This document shows positions 10,101 through 17,972 of a stretch of 64,000 nt of DNA, piece by piece (position 1 is the first letter of the stretch; each line of letters opens with the position of its first letter). A program made the position numbers and the translations under genes. The notes under the pieces were generated by a model. The model was not told where the DNA came from. It did not search any database and was given only the letters and a program-made list of their open reading frames with translations. This stretch comes from Pseudothauera nasutitermitis (lineage in GTDB: Bacteria > Pseudomonadota > Gammaproteobacteria > Burkholderiales > Rhodocyclaceae), in the NCBI RefSeq assembly GCF_004801295.1, contig NZ_SSOC01000001.1:496001-560000 (forward strand), in the 5' to 3' direction.

Positions 10101-10861
10101 ACAGTGAACACCGCGATGCCGCCGGTGCCGGCCACGTAGGCGTACTGGCCATCGGCGGAATAGGCCACCTCGCTGCTGTTGCCGATGCCCAGTTCATCGG
10201 GCGTGAAGGTTTCCCGGGATTCCAGTCCGCCATTGCTTTCCAGCACCGGGGCGACGTTGATCTGGCTGTCGATGGTGACGGTGGCACTGATGTCCAGAAC
10301 AGCGGTGTCGCTGTCGTCGCTGAGGCTTTTCAGGGTCACGGTGACGGTGCCGCTTTCCACCGTCTTGTCCAGCGGCCTGTAGGCGATGCCGTCGATCAGG
10401 GCCTGGGCATCGCTGGCGCTGGCGTCGGCGGAAGAAAGGGTGATGGTGATGGTCGTGGCGCCGCCGCTGACCGAGACGGTATAGGTGTAGCCATTGCCCG
10501 ATGTGAAACCGGGCAGATCGGTGGTTTCCAGCGTGATCTCGCTGCCGTCGATCACCAGCGCCTGGTTGGCGCCGCTGCTGTCGACGGTGATGACCAACTC
10601 ATTCAGGGCTTCCGTCCCGCCAGTCTCGGTCGACACCGTGACGTCCTTGAACAGATCCACCGCCGGGAAACTGTCCGTGCTGTCGGTGATCGTGACCGTA
10701 CTGTTGATCGGCGTCGCCTCGACGCCCGGCGCGCTGTCGGTGGGCGGCACGGCCTCGGCCGCGACCTCCGCGGCCGTGGTGACGGCGGCGGCATCCAGCA
10801 GGATGCGGGGCTCCAGGGCGAGCGCCCGGTGAGGACGGAGGGGGAGTCGGCGTGTGGTCAT
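1139..10861 (-). CDS. Giant LEPR-XLL surface protein with four beta-propellers and Ig-like modules
   Basis: A 3240-residue predicted exported surface or adhesin protein. Residues 16-26 read LEPRILLDAAA, the N-terminal LEPR-XLL motif of very large secreted proteobacterial proteins. Four stretches of about 310-340 residues (encoded near 9240-10170, 7190-8170, 5190-6210 and 2790-3730) are YVYV/SADG/LYV-rich and look like lactonase/YncE-type seven-bladed beta-propellers. Between them lie repeated modules starting NYxGA and ending LRQITY, plus putative Ig domains with GLPxGLxFDxxTRTISGT. A Glu-Pro repeat near residue 2900 precedes a C-terminal region without RTX nonapeptides. The ribosome site GGAAGG lies about 6 bases before the ATG. 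It follows tadG by 52 bases and overlaps the TolC-like gene. Adhesin function is inferred. Confidence 0.85.
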   Translation of the reverse strand: MTTRRLPLRPHRALALEPRILLDAAAVTTAAEVAAEAVPPTDSAPGVEATPINSTVTITDSTDSFPAVDLFKDVTVSTETGGTEALNELVITVDSSGANQALVIDGSEITLETTDLPGFTSGNGYTYTVSVSGGATTITITLSSADASASDAQALIDGIAYRPLDKTVESGTVTVTLKSLSDDSDTAVLDISATVTIDSQINVAPVLESNGGLESRETFTPDELGIGNSSEVAYSADGQYAYVAGTGGIAVFTVDDTGALSALQTYAYADLGTVTHLVASADGKSLYAISGNSSIVHLSLGEDGRISAAQTIPTGNGNATGGLAISDDGQYVYVGTTNNDVAIYVRDAGTGALSHLDVNGDGYTDRAPGEGGSNTRNGIVITSGNYVYVAYGHISGRLLFVYQRNDDGTLSTAASYAFSTSGGGAVDYGLAVSPDGQYLYVGDPEHNVIRVFHFSDGELTPVETITQSNLASIALGSDGKTLYTTTSDGQLNVYTVAANGTLSLAGSIGTGTSGSDIAIGSDGSLLVTGGNLTRYTVVQTLNLGEPTAFADGLTLKDSNYDALDGGAGNYKGASLTFSADATGGSFGFAAGNDLALSGSTLTLNGAAIASFTVDADGRLTVVFTADTSKAVANQVLRQITYTSAAGTVAGTLVTLTVQGSDDALASNAVTLLLRANEAPQVNAGASTEVGKATTESAYTFVLPADLFTDAGNDKLTWEVTGLPSGLAFDAATRTISGTTTEIGTFTLTVKVTDTHGASASRTLDLVVEQIANRAPTVNADAASTLASATEGTAYSATLDGSLFSDADSLYGDTLSWTVTGLPDGFTFDAATLTISGTSSALGDYNLTVTVTDESGATATVELTLRVISTEEADNNAPVLSTDDINLIHAYEGAITGFSQYVYSLELSSDDSTLIVVGNSSNSHAVTPSGNSTLYVYSRDSDGNLTLVQTFVQGASDDGDDSNGIEIDGLDSATSAVYSADGQYVYLVGKNSSGTYTVTTLQVNADGTLSTTGLSITIADSSTVRQMVVSDDGKALYVVSNSYLYAYSTAADGSLTLLGSYTDGISSSNALAIANGVVYVAGSSRVAIYTVNDDGSLTWATTWSGGSTLMRSIAATDSGYVYVSRGTSGISVLHYDKDSNTVTSVATVSSPGQVWGLSLSSDGTALYAGINGTPSLYIFRVNDDGTLTQSGTMTTSDSRGLRYAMSSDGSSIYIGGFYNVPGLGLISTSMGAAYTEASTALPFADITLSDADYDALADGAGNYNGATITLQREGGANADDSFGFSEDNGLTLDGDSILLNGEKIADFTSADGTLTILFTAEVSTATANAVLRQISYTYQGGDPGASIRLTLGVKDQFASGTDRITLALAVTEVNDAPVVSATPASTKQDAGKAAADLFSDVEVSAVESAQAITSLTLTVSGLRDGASETLRIDGSTVALVEGSGTTTNGHAWSVAIDADSGVATVTISSSEGMSGEAAAALIDGLAYANTDQATGTVGERVVTLVEIQDNGGTDNGGVDTAELSIAATVLVEVGQSPTLGAETGTLDYADLISSNDWPSPYEGIQDVASAGDWVYVVRTAEVFDWNTYQSSNVSTLYVFQRGDDGALTLLQSITSTDVAALTGAAEIQVSADGGTVYVIGGESVALFAVDAGSGGLESLGSFGADLVSEHGLISDVLADGELVYVTAGSELIVFERSGDTLTQKNSYTASGTDAQFSALQLSTDGQYLFVGTSGGSTLASVYRVAGDGSLSFVMAAQGTDPAAEEQYYYTSALTLSPDGATLYAVDYDGSTYRLYTLSVDAGGNLDAVATTELDEAVKGIIVSADGAALFVIGEKSIGIHTRAADGTPTLAQTLEGAGGKNFGELRGATLSADGTRLYVAGTFSWSDGLLVLDLKAASSIHTEDGDAVALLPGGTLSDPQLDALNGGAGNYQGASIVVTRTDDGGGDHDVFGFIDGDGLTFENGSIKRDGAVIASVIDTGSSFIVTFTAAVSQADAQSVLRRIAYSNTSDDPTQYGSQATFSIQFNDGTGYSDELSASVILEGVNDPPVIGTDALAPTYNAEGERVSLFENTVIDTVEAGQQIWQVVVTLEPADAGDVLGVDGGRIALDTATSGTRTTGTGLSYNVQILDGKTIVTLYLMSTPERAAEVIDSLTYGNTGSDLSGTRSISLSVKEYADGGNDTTVVDATAVVTLANATAENTAPSLGGGATTAYTEQADAVAIAPGATVSDAQMDAFNGGSGNYDGAVLTLTLGEGSSTADVLGFAAGSGLTLENGSLKKDGVTIGSVSNADGVLTITFTDANGAIPTTADVQNALRQITYANGSDAPAASVAVSVTLSDQRGLDSAALDFAIAITAVNDVPTIDADPVLSLGDLDHLQTLTDIAGLGTLSSSVVSADGTRLYLADEQGAIALFSRDADSGELTYVSTFAAVDGLAGISQLLLSADGTSLYALRADSNAIAWFSADAAGTLTHQATIISDYGVDGGNLYGIQSIALSADGRNLYLVNAYNVAYFSRDTTTGALSYVGEIAGSMWSEPYLWQPTDIVIQDDLVFVVTSASSGSTLIVYQRDANGALELLGYTRSGSDSLTGLQHVTVSADGGTIFVASDSRIDAFSLDAASGTLTHLGSITGESIRDIAVSTDGKALFVTLADGTLNYYATATLALVSAQSGLDGAGQIALSADGGVLVVGDALEVLNAPPVAAPTFVIGGDPVLLAPALALGDAELDAAAGGAGSYQGASVTFGGQAGDVFGFQAGNGYTLDGDTIRLDGTAVATLTQAGGSATLSFTAALTKDQANALLRQITYAATTGEAGTRAVTLTLNDGAADSAVHTVLVTLLNVEDDNHAPVAGEDGYALTEATVGESYSIVLPEDLFSDADGDTLTWSVEGLPAGLSFDPATRTISGTPTAAGEIELTITVTDPSGASAERSLSLSVQAAGTEPEPEPEPEPTDEPSSEVAPSTLPADYFSATRFEAAEADGNERAPELFAATQPAAPASLAGLGAPALFDTPTPGHEAASAPPTARATLALLDTLHARREAESASAPAGALQLADGRVTPLVTLAAPDGPLLAASVEALRGAWRADVAGNRQVFALPAGLFASREPIAALTLRMADGRPLPANLRLDVERGLVIRSGLQGSSRVLELVLRVQTSDGRVLDIPITLNGLEQPDTPRDGDVPDAASQAAGKEALSLQLRESAARDLFAQARDFLATLGSDAAATPTSLPSGAAQTSAPAPLVSTES

Positions 10862-10913
10862 GGCAGCCTTCCGGGATAGGGGATGAATGGGAGGATCGGG
10901 ATGGCGGGGGGCG

Positions 10914-12521
10914 TTATTCGATCAGCCGGATGAAGTTGCTCTTCTGGCGCAACTCGTCGGCGATGTTGTCGAGGCGGCTCTGGATACGGCCTTCCGCGGC
11001 GACGAAGTCGTAGCCGGAGAGATAGGTCAGGTCGGCACTCTTTTCCGCGCAGCCCTCCAGGCCGGGGCCGGCGATGCGGCGGAACTCCGAGGCGCCGTCG
11101 ACCGTGCCTTCCGCGCCCAGGTCGTTGTTCTCGATCTCGTCCTGGCCGACGACGATCAGGAAGAAGCGCAGCTTGCGTGCCTGGAAACTCTTGCAGAGAT
11201 TGGCGAAGCGCTGGGTGATGACGCTGTCGTGGACGCAGCCCAATTCCTCGCAGCCCTGTACCGCCTCGCCCACGTAGGCGTTGTAGGAATCGGAGTCGAA
11301 CCAGCGCTGGTCGGTGGTATTGCCGAGCAGGATGATGGCCTTGACCGTGTCGCCGCCGTCATCGTCGAAATCGCGCGGCAGATCGTCTTCCAGGTTCCAG
11401 CCGGCGGCGCCGCGAAAGGCGGGTGCCAGGGCCATCGCGCTCCAGCCCATGGCGATGGCGTAGTTGACGTTGAAGCGGGTGGACATCTGCTCCAGGCGCT
11501 CCTCGATCTTGTCCAGATCGTTGGTCAGCGGCAGCAAGGGCGCCGAGGGGCAGCCCTTGTCGGCCACCATGGAGCGCGTGTCGTTGACGCCGGTGGCCTG
11601 GCCGAAATCGGGATTGGGGCCGACCCACGAAATCGGATCGGCACCCGGGCTGCCGTTGACCGGCAGGTCATGCCGGTAATAGATCCTGAACTGCCCGCTC
11701 GGCGCTGCGTCCCAGAAGTAGTTCTCGCCCCGGTAGAGGCCGCGGTACATGCACAGCAGGTTGGCGCGGCGGTCCGGGATGCGCGCGTCGTGCAGGCCGC
11801 TGTAGCCCGTGCGGAACAGCGAGGTGAGTTCCACCGGCCGCAGCGCGCTGGACATCGCCCATTGCGTGAGGCGCTGCCGGTGGTCGGCGCTGGGTCCGCG
11901 CGGGCTGCGCGTCGTGGGGTTGGTGTAGTCGGGGGAGACGTTCACCGCCTGGCTGTAGGGCACCAGTGCCAGCCAGGCGTTGTTGCGGCCGGCCACCAGG
12001 TTTTCCGCGAACTGCTTGCCCAGCCGGCGCAGCACCGCCAGGTTGCTGCTGTTTTCCGCGCCGGTATTGGGCAGTGCCAGCGCGACTTCGAGCGACTTGC
12101 TCAGCGCCACGGCGGCCGAGGACACGGTGACGTCGGCGCCGGGGCCGAGCATGGAGGCCTCGGCGCGGAAGGTGGCGGAGACGCGGAAGCCCTTGGCGTC
12201 GTCCCGCGTGACCCGTTCGAGGGCGACGTCGAGGCCGTTTTCGAGTTGTATGGCGTCCATGCCGAGGTTGGCGCGCACGTATTTCTCGGCCAGCGCCTGC
12301 ACGTCCGTCCCGGAATCGCCGGCATAGGCCTGGGTCACCGCCATCGCGGCCGCGTCGGTGGCGTGCTTGAGCTGGGCGGCACTGGATTTCAGGCGCGCGC
12401 CTTCGGTGGTGTACGCGGCGAGGGTCAGGCCGGCGCCGATGAGCAGGAGCAGGAAGGGGAGGGCGCCGCCGCGCAGGCGGCGGCGCGCTGGGGCGAAGGG
12501 GGCTGTGCGGGGCATGGTCAT
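10914..12521 (-). CDS. tadG: TadG-like pilus assembly protein
   Basis: A 535-residue minor pseudopilin or assembly protein of the Tad/Flp system. The N-terminus has one membrane segment (about residues 15-35, PFLLLLIGAGLTLAAY) followed by the amphipathic LKSSAAQLKHATDAAAMA stretch typical of TadE/F/G proteins. The C-terminal half resembles a von Willebrand-like fold: a KAIILLGNTTD strand and an FFLIVVGQDE strand, with several Cys residues between them. The chosen ATG at 12521 overlaps the upstream stop as ATGA; a longer in-frame reading further upstream is only a shadow of the preceding gene. It is the last tad gene before the giant surface protein. The exact TadG naming is by size and order. 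Confidence 0.82.
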   Translation of the reverse strand: MTMPRTAPFAPARRRLRGGALPFLLLLIGAGLTLAAYTTEGARLKSSAAQLKHATDAAAMAVTQAYAGDSGTDVQALAEKYVRANLGMDAIQLENGLDVALERVTRDDAKGFRVSATFRAEASMLGPGADVTVSSAAVALSKSLEVALALPNTGAENSSNLAVLRRLGKQFAENLVAGRNNAWLALVPYSQAVNVSPDYTNPTTRSPRGPSADHRQRLTQWAMSSALRPVELTSLFRTGYSGLHDARIPDRRANLLCMYRGLYRGENYFWDAAPSGQFRIYYRHDLPVNGSPGADPISWVGPNPDFGQATGVNDTRSMVADKGCPSAPLLPLTNDLDKIEERLEQMSTRFNVNYAIAMGWSAMALAPAFRGAAGWNLEDDLPRDFDDDGGDTVKAIILLGNTTDQRWFDSDSYNAYVGEAVQGCEELGCVHDSVITQRFANLCKSFQARKLRFFLIVVGQDEIENNDLGAEGTVDGASEFRRIAGPGLEGCAEKSADLTYLSGYDFVAAEGRIQSRLDNIADELRQKSNFIRLIE

Positions 12522-13117
12522 TCGCTCGTGGACAGGCCGTTGGCCTGGCTTTCTTCCTGGAGGGCTTCGTCCAGGGCGATCTTCAGCGCCACGGCGCGGT
12601 AGATGACCCGCACGCCGAGCGTGTCGGGCAGTACGACGCCGCCGGTGAGGGCGAGGTCCGAACTCTTGCGGCAGACCTGCACGACGACCATGGAAAGCGT
12701 GCTGGCATCGTCGTCGCCGGAATCGCCGTCTTCCTCGGGCGGGTCCTCGGGCAGTTCGCCGAGGTAGTCCCGTCCGTTGCTCATGGATGCGCACAACTCG
12801 CCCGCCTCGCCGCGCTCGAAGCCCCAGTTCACGCGACCGGACTGCATCACGTTCATGATCTCCACCTGGTAGTTCTGCGGGCGGCCGAGCGTGAGTACGT
12901 CGATCAGCCCCTGCAGGCCGGCCTCGGTGAGCTGGCTCTGCGCCGCCAGGGTGATGGCGGCGCTGCCGGCGGCCTGTTCGATCTGCGCGCGCTCGATGCC
13001 GACGCGGTGCATGTCGGTGCCCACCAGGCCGATGCCGAGCAGCATCGGCAGGAGCAGCGCGGCTTCGACGGCGATGGAGCCAAGCTGGCGGGCGCGCCGC
13101 GGTTGGCGGGCGCTCAT
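12518..13117 (-). CDS. tadF: TadF/TadE-like pseudopilin
   Basis: A 199-residue bitopic protein with the TadE/F signature GSIAVEAALLLPMLLGIGLVG at the N-terminus: a short basic leader, Glu five residues after the Gly, then one membrane helix. The remainder is periplasmic, with an acidic PEDPPEEDGDSGDDD loop and two Cys. It is linked to both neighbours by 4-base ATGA overlaps, so translation is coupled. It is likely a minor pilin processed by the prepilin peptidase encoded upstream in the same unit. Which of the three small pseudopilins is TadE and which TadF cannot be decided from sequence alone; order follows the usual tadE-tadF-tadG. Confidence 0.78.
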   Translation of the reverse strand: MSARQPRRARQLGSIAVEAALLLPMLLGIGLVGTDMHRVGIERAQIEQAAGSAAITLAAQSQLTEAGLQGLIDVLTLGRPQNYQVEIMNVMQSGRVNWGFERGEAGELCASMSNGRDYLGELPEDPPEEDGDSGDDDASTLSMVVVQVCRKSSDLALTGGVVLPDTLGVRVIYRAVALKIALDEALQEESQANGLSTSE

Positions 13118-13698
13118 TGCTCGTCCTCCGCCGGCAGGTAGCCGAGCAACTGCTGGTAGCGGTAGCGGAACACGCTGCTCTCGGTGACCAGCAGGCGCGG
13201 CAGGGGGGTGATGAAGTCCTTGCGGATATCGACGGTGACGCGCCAGATGGGGACTCTGTCCGTACTGCCGCCTTCGTCGTCGTCTTCTTCTTCGTCGGTG
13301 GTGCCGCCGCCCATGGCGTCGAGCGAGTTGAAGCTTTCCACGTTGACGCTGGCGATGTTGTCTTCCGAGAGATAGCCGTGCGAGGCGGCCGCCATGCGCT
13401 GGCGCACCAGCGGCTCCATGGCGGCGGTGTCGAGCGTGCCGGAATCGTCCTGGCGGAACTGCTGCAGCGCGCGTTCGAGCGCGGTGCCGCCCATGTCGAT
13501 GGTGAGGCCGATGTTGGCCAGCTCCATGAACATCATCGTGCCGGTGATCACCACCGGCAGCACGAAGGCCGCCTCGACGGCCAGCGCGCCGCGCTGCAGG
13601 CGGGCGCGCAGCGTGTTGATACGGCCGCTGCCGTTGCGTGCTCCCCCTGACGCGGGAAGAGGCGCGCGCTTTCCGGATGGAGGGCGCAGGCGGCTCAT
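13114..13698 (-). CDS. tadE: TadE-like pseudopilin
   Basis: A 194-residue protein with a basic leader and the pseudopilin motif RGALAVEAAFVLPVVITGTMMF around residues 37-58, i.e. Gly, Ala, then Glu followed by a membrane helix. The downstream part is periplasmic and carries a Glu/Asp run (EEEDDDEGG). The ATG at 13698 overlaps the tadD stop by ATGA and the 3' end overlaps the next pseudopilin. A longer in-frame extension upstream falls inside tadD and is rejected. TadE/TadF proteins are processed by the same aspartic peptidase as Flp and are needed for pilus biogenesis. Subfamily name rests on gene order. Confidence 0.78.
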   Translation of the reverse strand: MSRLRPPSGKRAPLPASGGARNGSGRINTLRARLQRGALAVEAAFVLPVVITGTMMFMELANIGLTIDMGGTALERALQQFRQDDSGTLDTAAMEPLVRQRMAAASHGYLSEDNIASVNVESFNSLDAMGGGTTDEEEDDDEGGSTDRVPIWRVTVDIRKDFITPLPRLLVTESSVFRYRYQQLLGYLPAEDEQ

Positions 13699-14606
13699 GG
13701 CGCGTCCGCCTCTTGCAGGGCCAGCGCCTGCCGGCTGGCGGCGAGCAGTTCGCTGCCCACCGGCGCGCCCTGCGCGATGCGCTGGCTGCGCGCCTCGAAA
13801 GCTTCCAGCGCGCGTTTGGCCAGGGCGGCGGGCATGAAGGATTCCAGCGTGCGCCGCGCGTCGTCGCGCTGCCCCTCGATGGCGTAGGCCAGGGCGAGGT
13901 TCAGGCGCAGCGCGGGCATTTGCGGCGCCTCGGTCTGCGCGAGCAGGCGCACCGCTTCGGCCGTTTCGCCGGCGGCCAGGTGCGATAGCGCGAGGTTGTT
14001 GAGCACGCGCAGATCGGCGGGGTCCTGCTCGATGGCATGGGCGAAGAGCGCGCGTGCCTCGGCGTGGCGGCCGCGCGCGTCGAGCAGCACGCCCTTGGCG
14101 TTGAGGGCGGCGACGTTGTCGGGGTCGGCCGCCAGCACGCAGTCGAAATCGCCCAGCGCGGCGTCGGTCTGGCCGAGCGCGAGGCGGGCGCGGCCGAGGC
14201 CGCCGCACAGGGCGGCGTGGGCGGCCGGCGCAAGCGTGCCGCCTTCCTTGCTCAGGGCGCGGCGAGCGCGGCCGAACAGGGCGAGGCTGTCCTGCGCGCC
14301 CTGCACCGGTGCGGCCACACTGGCGTATTCGAGCAGCTCCAGCGCTTTGAGCGCGTTGCGCGCTTCGAGCTGGGCATAGACCTCGGCGGCGGCCTGCGGG
14401 CGGCCCTGGTCGCGCAGCAGGCGGGCCAGCCTGAGGCCCTTGGCGGTGTTGTCCTGCGTCTCCCCGGTGCCGGCCGGCATGGCCGCGGCCGGTGCGGCGA
14501 GGGTGCGCGCGCTCAAGGCCGGATCGGCCTTGAGCGTGAGGGCGCCGCAGCCGGTGAGCAGGCTGAGCGCGGGTACGAGCAGCAGGTGGAGCGGATTCGG
14601 TCTCAT
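13695..14606 (-). CDS. tadD: TadD-like TPR lipoprotein
   Basis: A 303-residue lipoprotein with signal peptide ending LSLLTGC (Cys at about residue 18) and tetratricopeptide-like helices over most of its length (for example GLGRARLALGQTDAALGDF and NLALSHLAAGETAEAVRLL). TadD proteins are outer-membrane-associated pilotin or scaffold components that help secretin assembly in Tad machines. The start at 14606 overlaps the tadC stop (ATGA), and a lipobox directly after this start supports the choice. It sits between tadC and the pseudopilins, the standard position. Confidence 0.85.
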   Translation of the reverse strand: MRPNPLHLLLVPALSLLTGCGALTLKADPALSARTLAAPAAAMPAGTGETQDNTAKGLRLARLLRDQGRPQAAAEVYAQLEARNALKALELLEYASVAAPVQGAQDSLALFGRARRALSKEGGTLAPAAHAALCGGLGRARLALGQTDAALGDFDCVLAADPDNVAALNAKGVLLDARGRHAEARALFAHAIEQDPADLRVLNNLALSHLAAGETAEAVRLLAQTEAPQMPALRLNLALAYAIEGQRDDARRTLESFMPAALAKRALEAFEARSQRIAQGAPVGSELLAASRQALALQEADAP

Positions 14607-15550
14607 TGCATCAGGGTCCGGACGACGCGCATCAGCGCGGGGGTGGCGACCACCGCCACGACGGGCGGGAGGATCAGCGTCATGAGCGGCAGGGAGAGCT
14701 GCGCGGGCAGCTTGCCGGCCTTCTCTTCCAGGCTGAGGATCAGCGTGCTGCGGCTTTCGTCGGCGATGGTGCGCAGCGCCTGCGCCAGCGGCGTGCCGTA
14801 GCGCTCGGCCTGGATCAGCGAGCCGACCATGCTTTCCACTGCGCCGACCTGGGTGCGCTCGGCGAGGTGGCGCAGCGCCCTGGCGCGGTCCGGCAGCAGT
14901 TGCAGTTCGGCGCTGGTGTAGGCCAGTTCGTCGGCCATGGCCGGCGCGCTCAGCGCCAGTTCGCGCGCGACGACCTTGAGGATGCGCGGGAAGGGCAGGC
15001 CGGCCTCGGCGCAGATCACCATCAGGTCGAGCGCGTCGGGCATGCTGCGCGTGAGCGCCTCGTGGCGCCGTCCGGCGCGGATCTTGACGAGCAGTTCGGG
15101 CAGCGTGGTGCCGACGAACAGCGCCGTCAGCCCGACGGCGAGCCCGGTGGCGCCGAAGCGGCCGGCCGGGCCGACCAGGCCCCACAGCGCGGCGGCGACC
15201 AGCACCAGGCCGCAGCCGTACTTGGCCACCATCAGCAGGCCGAGTGCCTCGGGATTGCGCAGGCCGGCGGTGCCGAGCAGGCGTTGCAGCTTGGCGCGGT
15301 CGGCGTCGCCGCCGGCGAGCGGTTCGCCGAAGGCGGCCAGGGCGCGCAGGAAGGGGGGCAGCGGCCGGTGTTCGTGGATGATGCCGTCGGCGACGATCTC
15401 CAGCTCGCGCTGCGCGGCGCCGCTGGCGAGGCGTTCGCGCAATGGATTGCGGCGCAGCTCGGCGCGCAGCAGGAGCAGGGTCAGCACGAGTCCGGCCGCG
15501 CAGAGGAAGAGCAGGGCCTGCACGAGCGGATCGGAAAAGGGGGCGTCCAT
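14603..15550 (-). CDS. tadC: TadC inner-membrane platform protein
   Basis: A 315-residue polytopic membrane protein of the T2SF (GspF-like) family, partner of TadB in the inner-membrane platform of the Tad secretion ATPase. Visible features are an N-terminal helix (residues 8-27), two central helices (about 110-150), the conserved SMPDALDLMVICAEAGLPF stretch near residue 170 that marks T2SF domains, and a C-terminal pair of helices (PLMTLILPPVVAVVATPAL). It lies 13 bases downstream of tadB and overlaps tadD by ATGA. Confidence 0.92.
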   Translation of the reverse strand: MDAPFSDPLVQALLFLCAAGLVLTLLLLRAELRRNPLRERLASGAAQRELEIVADGIIHEHRPLPPFLRALAAFGEPLAGGDADRAKLQRLLGTAGLRNPEALGLLMVAKYGCGLVLVAAALWGLVGPAGRFGATGLAVGLTALFVGTTLPELLVKIRAGRRHEALTRSMPDALDLMVICAEAGLPFPRILKVVARELALSAPAMADELAYTSAELQLLPDRARALRHLAERTQVGAVESMVGSLIQAERYGTPLAQALRTIADESRSTLILSLEEKAGKLPAQLSLPLMTLILPPVVAVVATPALMRVVRTLMQ

Positions 15551-15563
15551 GTTTTCGACTCCC

Positions 15564-16543
15564 TCAGCCGATGCGCCGCACCATCAGGTGCGTGATGAGC
15601 AGGCCGAGGCCGACGCTGACGGCGGCGTAGACCACCACCTTGATGCCGGCCGGATCGCTGAACAGGAAGCGGAAGTCTTCCGGGGCGTTGAGGTACATGT
15701 AGCCGAGCACGCCGGGCACCAGCAGGGCGACGATCTTGGTGGAGGCGCGCGCCTCGGAGGTTTTGGCGAGCACCTTCATCTTCAGTTCGGCGCGGGCGCG
15801 CAGTGTGGCGGAGAGGCGGTCCAGCGTGTCGCCCAGGCGGCCGCCGGATTCCTGGCTGATGATCAGAATCACCGCGAAGAAGCGGTATTCGGCCAGCGGC
15901 ACGCGCAGCGCCGAATCCTGCATGGCCTGGCGGATCGGCACGCCCAGGCGCAGCCACTGGTCGACCTGGCGCAGTTCGCCCACCAGCGGGCCCTGCAGGT
16001 GGTCGGCGGCGATGGCGAAGGCGCTGTGCAGCGGCACGCCGGCGCGGCATACGCGGGTGATGGCGTCGATGGCCTCGGGCAGGCTGCGCGCCAGTCCGGC
16101 GAGGTATTTGGCCATGGCCGACTGGTAGGCGAGGGCGGCGACCGCCACGAACAGGACCACGCCGGCGAGCAGGCTGACGAGCAGCGGCGAGGCCGTCATG
16201 CGGCCCAGCAGCAGGCCGCCGATGAAGGCGCCGCAGGCCGTGAACAGGACGCGCTGGCGCAGGCTGGGCAGCCAGCCGAGCTGGCGCAGGCCCTCGCGCA
16301 GGCGTGCGAGGCGGGCGCTCAGCCAGGGCCAGGCCGGCACCAGGGGGGCTTCCGCGCTGAGCAGGATGCTGTCGCCTTGCAGCGCCTGCGCCGCGCCGCC
16401 GGATTCGCGCAGCAGTTGCGTGCGCAGGGTGGCCAGGCGCGCGGCCACGGCTTCCTCGCGGCGCTGGCGGCGGCCGAATGCACGCGCGGTGTAGACGCCG
16501 GTGAACACGAGCAGGAAGACGAGGAAGGTGAACAGATCGAGCA

Positions 16544-16544
<1 letters not shown>
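15564..16544 (-). CDS. tadB: TadB inner-membrane platform protein
   Basis: A 326-residue T2SF-family membrane protein. It starts with a hydrophobic helix (LDLFTFLVFLLVFTGVY), has a central pair of helices (around residues 100-145), and the T2SF core SLPEAIDAITRVCRAGVPLHSAF, followed by ISQESGGRLGDTLDRLSATLR. The C-terminus contains two more helices. TadB and TadC form the platform on which the TadA ATPase works. The ATG at 16544 shares a base with the tadA stop (TGATG); longer readings upstream lie inside tadA. Confidence 0.92.
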
Positions 16545-17956
<1,412 letters not shown>

Positions 17957-17972
17957 GGTGTCGGTGTTCCGG

